Source: Panax quinquefolius
Lineage: Eukaryota; Streptophyta; Magnoliopsida; Apiales; Araliaceae
Direction: 5' to 3'
Assembly: GCA_020205615.1 (NCBI GenBank)
Contig: CM035171.1
Span: forward strand, 24,493,741-24,557,740
Length of the DNA stretch: 64,000 nt
The translations under genes and the position numbers were made by a program. Below the pieces are notes generated by a model. That model was given only the letters and a program-made list of their open reading frames with translations, was not told where the DNA came from and searched no databases. This document shows, one piece after another, positions 57,290 to 64,000 of the stretch. The first letter of the stretch is position 1. Each line of letters begins with the position of its first letter.

Positions 57290-58097
57290 AACTTCACTAA
57301 GCTTCTTTGGTTAGCCTACGCAAGATGCTTCTTTATGATTTCTTTCGATGTCGGGCTTATTGCGGTGGAAGCAAGCTCCTTTCTTTATCCGTATCGGTTT
57401 TGTTCTTATTATCCTTTGTTTATGCCTTTCTATTTACCTTCTTTGAATCGTTCTTCTTTTCAGAAGATCCTTTGGCCCCTACCAGTAAGACATGGTCTTT
57501 CTTGGTTGGAAAGTGACTCTCATCATTTTTCAACATGTTAAGCAAATCAGCAAAGCTGATATCTAGCTTGTTCATATGAAAAATTCACAACAATTGTGAA
57601 AGGAGTCCAGGAGTGAGTGCAAGATCAAATCTTGGCTCAACTCTCCATCCATGACAAAACTAGTTGTCCTAATTGATCAATCAAATTGATAATGTTAAGG
57701 ACTTTTATTATGCATCTTTGTAGTGTCAGCCGGTTATTCTAGATCGGAAGAGCTCCTTAGATGTCGATATCTATCGGTCTACTTTCCTCACCATCAACTA
57801 CTTGATGTGCGGGAATATAGTAGAAGCATCCATAGTTTCATCTTGTGTTGAAGCTTGTTACTCATAGATGCGAGCATGATGCATTGAGCCAACTATGCAT
57901 CATCTTGCCACTTTCTAAAAAGTATCAATGTCTTCCTCGGAGGCATTATGCGCAACCATTCGAGGATAGGCGTATTAAGGACATAAGATAGCTTTTCGAC
58001 TATGAGAACTATTCTCAAATTCCTTAACCAATCCGTTTAATTGATTACGGTTAATTTAGCATTTAATATGCTTCGCGATGATAGTAATTTTAGACAT
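57290..58097 (-). pseudogene. gag: Element F gag
   Basis: A minus-strand ATG at 58097 begins MSKITIIAKHIK. Copia-type gag traces follow: the EKLSYVLNTPI-like stretch, KWQDDAQLAQCIMLASMSNK with frame changes, then a cleaner stretch from 57575 (MNKLDISFADLLNMLKNDES, a standard copia gag motif). A Lys/Ser-rich segment and a wrecked zinc knuckle (CFHRNKP region) lie near 57340-57390. At least five stops are present. Confidence 0.8.
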
Positions 58098-60406
58098 TGT
58101 AAAATTACGTAAATGAATTTGTAATTAACAACATTTTAACATACATTCTTTTATTAATTACCAAAATAAATTAGGTCTTGTTTTAAATTGGTATCTCCCA
58201 CTATTTTCTTCAAACTATATTACCCTCAATAATATAGTTGGCAAAATCTAATTAAAGATTTGCTAGTGAGAATAAGGATCCCATTTCAAATGTATATAGC
58301 CTTGTGGTGACACAACAAACTATATATAAATAAATAGGTAAGACAACTTTTGTCAATTACATCAACTATCTGACTCCTTTTCTTTTTGCCTCTTAGATTA
58401 TTTTGATCAGTGGTGGCACATCCAGAATCAAAATTATCCAAGTTAAAGTCAGACCTAGCACTCCATATATTCAAAAAAAGAAAAATATCATCCTTGTGGT
58501 GACACAACAAAACAATATTGTTAAATTTTCTTTATAAGCATCAAATGTGATAAATTAACATCTTAAATACTTAATACTTGCCTTGTGGTGACACAACAAA
58601 CTCATATTAAATATTTAATACTCTATTAATTTTATCATGCTAGAAAGCGACGTTCGATATTCAAATATCTTTGAGCGCTTAGGACTTAATATAAAAATTG
58701 AGGGGTTTGTTATTAATTTGTCTCATCTTGTTTTAGCGGCATTTATATATATATAAAATCGCGTCGTATTAATGAACATGCAAAGCATGTTTGCATAATA
58801 TATAATATATATAGTATAAGCATGCACATATAGAATACTATATTCTACACGAATTGATTATGGACTTTTATTCTAGTTTGGTTCACTAGAGCCACCAAGT
58901 GAACCAAAAGGTCGAAACCCCAAGGGTGCAAGAGAAATAATATTTAAATATAACTATTACATTTAAACGGGCTCCATTACAAGCGGGTCTTCAAGCTCCT
59001 TGCTCCTTGATCTCAATTTTTAAAATTAATTCTAACTATTCCTATTACAAAACTATTTAAAATAAATAGAAACCTTGATCGTGATCGAGGGAAAAGTACA
59101 TAGGAGGAGTTAGAATTTACATTAAGAAAAAATTAAAGAAGGCAGTCATGAGACCCCATTTAATATAACCCATACATTCATGCATCCAACTAAAATAAAA
59201 TCCAATCACATTGGTCGATAGTCATAATCAATCCCATTTATTATCATACACATCACCATATGCATCGATAAATAACATTCATATCATGAATAATAAACAT
59301 TCAATATATATATTGATATCATTTAATGGGCAAATTTAGTTAGTATAAAATCTATTTTTGAATCAAAATAAACTCCTTTATTTTAATCCAAATTTAAATC
59401 AAAATAAAACTATTTTATTTTAATTTATCTAATTTTGAATAAAATAAACTATTTTATTTTAATCAAAATCTTTAATCAAAATAAACTCCTTTATTTTAAT
59501 TAATTATGGAATCAATTCAAGAAAAAAAACTTTATTAAAGGAAACATGGATTTTCTTTCCTATTCACAAATAAACTCCTTTATTTTGAATAATATAAAAT
59601 CTTATTTTATATCTAAATAAACTCCTTTATTTAAGGAAATACGGATTCTCTTTTCCTATTCATAAATAAACTCTTTTATTTAGAATAATATGAAATCTTA
59701 TTTCATATCTAAATAAACTCCTTTATTTAAGGAAAGATGAAATACAATTTCAACTCCAATTAGTTATCATGGAATCAAATTCCAACTCTAATTAGTTAGC
59801 ATGAAATTTAATTTTAAAATTAAAATAAACTTTATATTTTAATATAAAATAAACTTTTATTTTAATATTAAAATAAAATTTTATTTTAATAATAAAATTA
59901 TTAAGAATATTATATATATATATAATAATAAAACAAAACCGAATATATATATATATATATATATATAAAACCGTTATTATTATATATATATATATATATA
60001 TCATATTATATGAAATCCCTTCACTGTAATCATACAAAGTGATTCCGAAATAATTAAAAAAAGACTTGAATAATACTCACTGTACCATGCGAGATTAAGA
60101 TCAAATCTGATATAACCAGGATCACTTTTGAAAAAGCGAGGATCACCTTTTTTTTTTTTTTTAAATCCACCTGCGTGGGAACATACATAGAAACAATATA
60201 ATACCAAATATATAAGCGGAACATTTGTTCCATGAATCACGTGAAACTCATTAACAATTAACATCAATTCACGTTTTTTTTTTTTTTTTTTTTTTTTTTG
60301 TTTTTTTTATAATAAATTTTATACAATAAAATTATGCCCAATTAAATTGTTCTTAAACACATATCAACATACATATCAAATTAAAATAATTAATAATTTG
60401 CATAAA
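58098..60406 (-). other. Long leader of element F, rich in short repeats
   Basis: 2.3 kb between primer site and gag with no coding signal. It contains three copies of CCTTGTGGTGACACAACAAA at about 58301, 58493 and 58581. At 59346-59740 it holds a series of AATAAACTCCTTTATT hairpins, then TA microsatellites at 59909-60002 and two T tracts at 60148-60162 and 60274-60299. Confidence 0.75.
59346..59740. repeat. Hairpin repeats in F leader
   Basis: About eight copies of AAATAAA, loop CTCC or CTCT, TTTATTT, separated by AATATAAAATCTTATTTTATATC-type stretches that are themselves inverted repeats. The stem and loop style is the same as in the F LTR array. Confidence 0.85.
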
Positions 60407-60423
60407 GGTTTGGCTCGATGCCC
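60407..60423 (-). other. Degenerate primer-binding site of element F
   Basis: Minus strand GGGCATCGAGCCAAACC lies just inside the 5' LTR. It resembles TGGTATCAGAGCCA, the Met-tRNA site of plant copia elements, with two substitutions and a missing base. Confidence 0.65.
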
Positions 60424-62246
60424 TTTATTAGGTTTGTAATATTCAAAAGCTTGATCAAATTGCAAAATAAGCGAAGCGTGTAAAAATCGAGAGTTTAAAA
60501 TTTTACAAACCATATATACCGGATCACCCTTTATGCACAATTATTAATTAAGCGAAAAATTGAAGAACAAGAATCATACCCTTGAAGATCAGAGCTTCCT
60601 CAGTGCTACAAGTTCACCTCAATTCTTTTCGCGTTGACTTGAATCCACCGGGTTTGGTTCCTTCCTTTGATCGGCGTTAGCCACCCAAGTGTTTGGCCTC
60701 AGAGGTGATCCACCGAGGAAGAAGAAGGATTCAAGAAGATGGGTGGTTGGCTAAACCCTAGTTTTTCTATCTCTATAGAAAAGGCGTCTTCTCTCGATAT
60801 TTGGAATTGCGTATCTTTTGATATCGATATAAGACTCCTCTTATAAAGATATCGGGTAACCTTATTTAATAAAATAAGGTATTATTTAATTAAACTCTTT
60901 TAATTAAATGGGCTCCCTAATCTTATTAGGGATAATTAATTAAACTCCTTTAACTAATTTTCCTCCTAATCTATTAGGAATAAATGAAGTACTTATATTA
61001 AATTAATTTCTAAACTCTTTTAGAAATTAAAATAATAATAATAATTGTAATAATATTAATAAGACTCCTCTTATTAATTTATATTTAATATTTCTAAAAT
61101 ATTAAATAATAAATATTAAGCTATTTAATTTATTCTATCACCATAGATTAAATTAAATATACATAATTATATTATTACGATTATGCCATTAACTTCTTAA
61201 ATAATTATTCTTCCTTTTATGGTGTGACCCTTTAGGTTCTCCATATTAAACCAGGTTGTGAATAAATCAATTAGAACAATTCTAATCTTATTTAAATAAA
61301 TAAATTAAACAATTAATTTATTTAAATAAATAATATTTATTCTCTGATAGGGATAAGTCTCCTAGCGATCAACGACTTTCCGGATAATATAGATTTCAAC
61401 ATTAATCATAAAAGAACCTTTGAGTAAATAGTTACAGTATAATTCAATCCTTCCACCATCTGATGTCCCGATTAAATATAAGGCATGGAATTCTTGTCAA
61501 GTCTTATTTTATTTAATTATATGTATTTCGACTCTTAAATGCACAACTCAAATAATGCAAATTAGAAACTCCTTTCTAATTTCATTACGCCTTAACCGAG
61601 GACTACTGGGTTGTCATTTATCGAATCACATAGGACATTTCTCTTCTTTTAATAAGTGGTAGATTCTTTATTGATCATACATTATCTCCATGTATACAAC
61701 TTATTATACCCAAGCATACCCTTTGATATACCCTAAGGGTCTTAAGGAATAAGTCAAAGTATAACTCATCATACACAAGAATCTTATGATGATCTCAAGT
61801 CCGAGGATCACTTGTATTACTATCACTACAAGAATTCCTATTGATGGGCAAGTAAAACTCCATTAGGTATTCCTTAGCGAGCCACGTTCGGTGAACTTAT
61901 TCTCTAATAAGCACCTACATACTTGCTTTAGTGTCTCCACACAAATGATCATGAGATCAATCATCCTCATCTAATGAGCAAGCAACGTATACCAATCTAT
62001 CTGATTTCTTAAATCCAATTTAATAATCCCCGATTTAGAAATATTTTAGTTTTAAGCTTTCTAAGAATTTAGATCTCATTAGAATGATCATCATCATTAT
62101 TCTAAAAGCATTGCTTAAAACTATGGGTTTATCACAGTATTTAAGCTTTAGATAATTAAAATTTATAATACTTTTCATTAATAAATGAATAAGATTGTTC
62201 AAAGTATATGCTTTATCATCAAAAGCATTGCTGTGCATACTACTTT
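60424..62246 (-). mobile_element. 5' LTR of copia element F
   Basis: About 1.8 kb, co-linear with the 3' LTR at 53101-55010 with numerous small indels. The candidate TATA box is shortened to CTATAG (about 60772-60777) where the 3' LTR has CTATATAG. The end adjoining element E keeps AAAGTAGTATGCACA but has CC in place of the opening TG. Confidence 0.88.
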
Positions 62247-63100
62247 GGGTGGTTATCACTTGAGCCATATGTATAAAACATGTTGAGTTCTTTTTTAGTG
62301 AAGAAATATTTGAGGCTTTTATGGTGCGAATAAAGCACTTTCTCCCCATAATAAATTAATATCTTTAGCCTTGAAAATTAATAAATGACTCTAGATTGGT
62401 AGGATAATTCCTCTATATTCTTTATTGTCAGGCATAGGTTATAACTTTCCACGTTGCATGAGAACACATCCTAGCCCTTTGCACGAAGCATCGTTGTAGA
62501 TAACAAATCCATCCGAACCGGAGATGGTATGGTCAAACAGGTGCCAAAATGAGTCTCCTCTTAAGCTCTTGAAAACTTTTTTCGCATTCCTCGCTCCATA
62601 CGAATTTGATATCCTTCCGAGTCAGCTGAGTTAACGGGGTAGCGATTCGAGAAAACCCTTCCACGAATCTCCGATAATAACCAGCTATGCCCGTAAAGCT
62701 CATTACGTTCTTGGCCACCGTCTTTGGTTGCTCCCAACTTTGTATTACTTTAATCTTCACCGGGTCACAGATACTCCATGTTTTGACACCACGCGCCCCT
62801 AGGAATGCTACTTCCTCAAGCCGAACTTCGCATTTCTTCAACTTAGCATATAACTTGTTTTCACGCAGCCTTTGGAGTACCAGCTTCAAATGGTGCTCAT
62901 GATCTTCACGGCTTTTGGAATATATGAGGATGTCATCAATAAAGACAACAACGAACTGATTCAAATAATCCTTGAATACTCGGTTCATCATATTCATGAA
63001 AGCCATAGAAGCATTAGTCAATCCAAAAGATATGACTAGGAATTCATAATGCCCGTCATAGAAGTTTCAAGGCGGTCTTGGAATATCCTCGCTTTTAACC
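62247..63100 (-). pseudogene. pol: Element E RNase H start and reverse transcriptase palm
   Basis: Minus strand: [20 protein letters not shown] gives the intact RT catalytic box near 62935-62965, followed by [52 protein letters not shown] and the start of RNase H (ICNDASCKGL region near 62480-62520, degraded). FFTKKELNM-like residues end at the copia junction. Frame breaks lie near 62380, 62530 and 63040. This is the only B/D-group copy in the window with both Asp of the FIDD box. Confidence 0.9.
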
Positions 63101-64000
63101 TTCAAATGATGATATCCGAGCGAAGATCGATCTTTGAAAAGAATTGTGCTCCTTGTAACTGGTCAAACAGGTCATCAATACGAGGTTGCGGATACATATT
63201 CTTGATAGTGACATGGTTTAATTCCCGGTAATCGATACAAAGTTTCATACTCCCGTCTTTTTTCTTTACAAATAAAATAGGAGCACCCCAAGGAAATGTA
63301 CTAGGACGAATGAAACCAATGTCCAACAACTCCTGTAGTTGGACCTTTAACTCCTGAAGTTCAATAGGAGTCATTCGATATGGGGTTTTAGAAACGGGCT
63401 TTGTACCAGGTTCAAGATCAATAAAGAATTCAACTTCACGTTTCGGGGGTAGAGCGGGAAGTTCTTCAGGAAATACGTCAGGAAAGTCAATAACAACAGG
63501 AATATTATTCAAATATGACGTGTCTTTATTCAAATCCATAACATGGTCTAAGAAAGCTTGACATTCGTTTTTTAATAAACGAATGGCTTTATGGCTTGAT
63601 ATAACAGTGATTGATTTTATTGGATTAGTTGCTTGAATTCGCACAACAGGTTGGTTAGGAATATGAAAACTAACAACCTTACGAAAATAATCAATTTTAG
63701 AATGATAAGTAGTTAACTAATCAGTCCCTAAAATCACATCAAAAGCAAGTATCTTTAAAGAGATAAGGTCAACAGGTAATGTGATGGTGCCAACTTGGAT
63801 CAAACAAGATTTATAAACAATGGATGTGATGAAAGTTTCTCCTAACGGAGTATCCACAGATAAATCAAAGTCTAATTTCTCCGGAGTCAAGTTTAAACGT
63901 TGAGCACAAGCAGGAGAAATAAATGAATGGGTTGCACCGGTATCTAGTAAGGTATAAACCCGTGATGAATTTATGATTAGCTTACCCGTGATCACCTCGT
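63101..64000 (-). pseudogene. pol: Element E protease and RT N-terminus, cut by the window edge
   Basis: Minus strand, two frames. At 63717-63995 is an intact protease motif VYTLLDTGATHSFISPA with ETPLGETF-type and ILAFDVILG segments; a stop follows at about 63715. At 63102-63644 RT begins ([75 protein letters not shown]). Gag and the 5' LTR lie beyond 64000. Confidence 0.9.

Larger units (their letters stand above)
53101..62246 (-). mobile_element. Element F: Ty1/copia retrotransposon nested in element E
   Basis: 9146 bp with direct LTR repeats at both ends and, in minus-strand order, primer site, long leader, gag, integrase end, RT, RNase H and polypurine tract. The order integrase before RT shows copia. 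The ends are not a clear TG...CA pair, the flanks lack a duplication (ACGTA left, GGGTG right), and about 0.5 kb of E between RNase H and integrase is missing at the site. All coding segments are degenerate. Confidence 0.9.
49358..64000 (-). mobile_element. Element E: D-type gypsy chromovirus, 5' end beyond the window, hosting copia element F
   Basis: Minus-strand element with 3' LTR (49358-51896), polypurine tract, integrase/chromodomain (51908-53100), a nested 9.1-kb copia element, then RNase H, RT and protease up to the window edge at 64000. The left flank pentamer is AATAC; its partner lies outside the window. It has the best-preserved RT and protease active sites of the B/D group. Confidence 0.92.

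Noticed and set aside
57307..57541. Two overlapping plus-strand frames rich in Phe and Leu
   Set aside because: They are antisense to the copia gag of element F, which reads MNKLDISFADLL on the minus strand.

Overview
This window is intergenic DNA from a flowering-plant nuclear genome. It is AT-rich and I see no host gene, rRNA or tRNA gene. Almost all of it is a nest of LTR retrotransposons in various stages of decay. Most belong to the chromodomain-bearing Ty3/gypsy group (chromoviruses). The Tekay/Del lineage is inferred from LTRs above 2 kb that begin TGTAA, an initiator-Met tRNA primer site, and a chromodomain-like tail after the integrase. The species cannot be named from the sequence.

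Three gypsy LTR types recur, named here for convenience. Type A begins TGTAATACCC and ends GGGTGTTACA. Types B and D both begin TGTAAGACCC and end GGGGGCGTCACA (or close variants) but carry different internal repeat arrays. Layout: D-type LTR, minus strand, 1-2284; unassigned 2285-2610; B-type 5' LTR, plus, 2611-13709, split by complete element A (3623-13126, 5-bp target duplication CGTAG); element B gag-pol, plus, 13710-20101, split by a copia solo LTR (17899-19504); B 3' LTR stub to 20228; unassigned LTR-like DNA to 21511. Then a minus-strand D-type LTR (21941-24680) with retroelement coding DNA on both sides (21512-26807); a B-type LTR (26808-31039) hosting another solo LTR (27677-29333); and element A' (31050-35668), a fragment of A split by a D-type solo LTR (32294-35112).

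A minus-strand chimera follows. A B-type LTR and its pol/gag (35669-42421) are joined through a foreign LTR (42422-44493) to the gag, primer site and D-type LTR of a different element (44494-47899). After an AT-rich spacer (47900-49357) comes minus-strand element E, which starts at 49358 and runs off the window. Its pol is broken by a 9.1-kb minus-strand Ty1/copia element F (53101-62246).

No reading frame is intact from end to end. The elements still show gag zinc knuckles, aspartic protease, reverse transcriptase, RNase H, integrase and chromodomain-like segments. The most interesting points are: a 227-bp insertion with a 9-bp target duplication and an snRNA-type promoter motif inside the A reverse transcriptase; defective codons shared between copies, which suggest that crippled elements were copied in trans; LTR junctions that record recombination between elements; and several unusual arrays of short hairpins inside LTRs and the copia leader.
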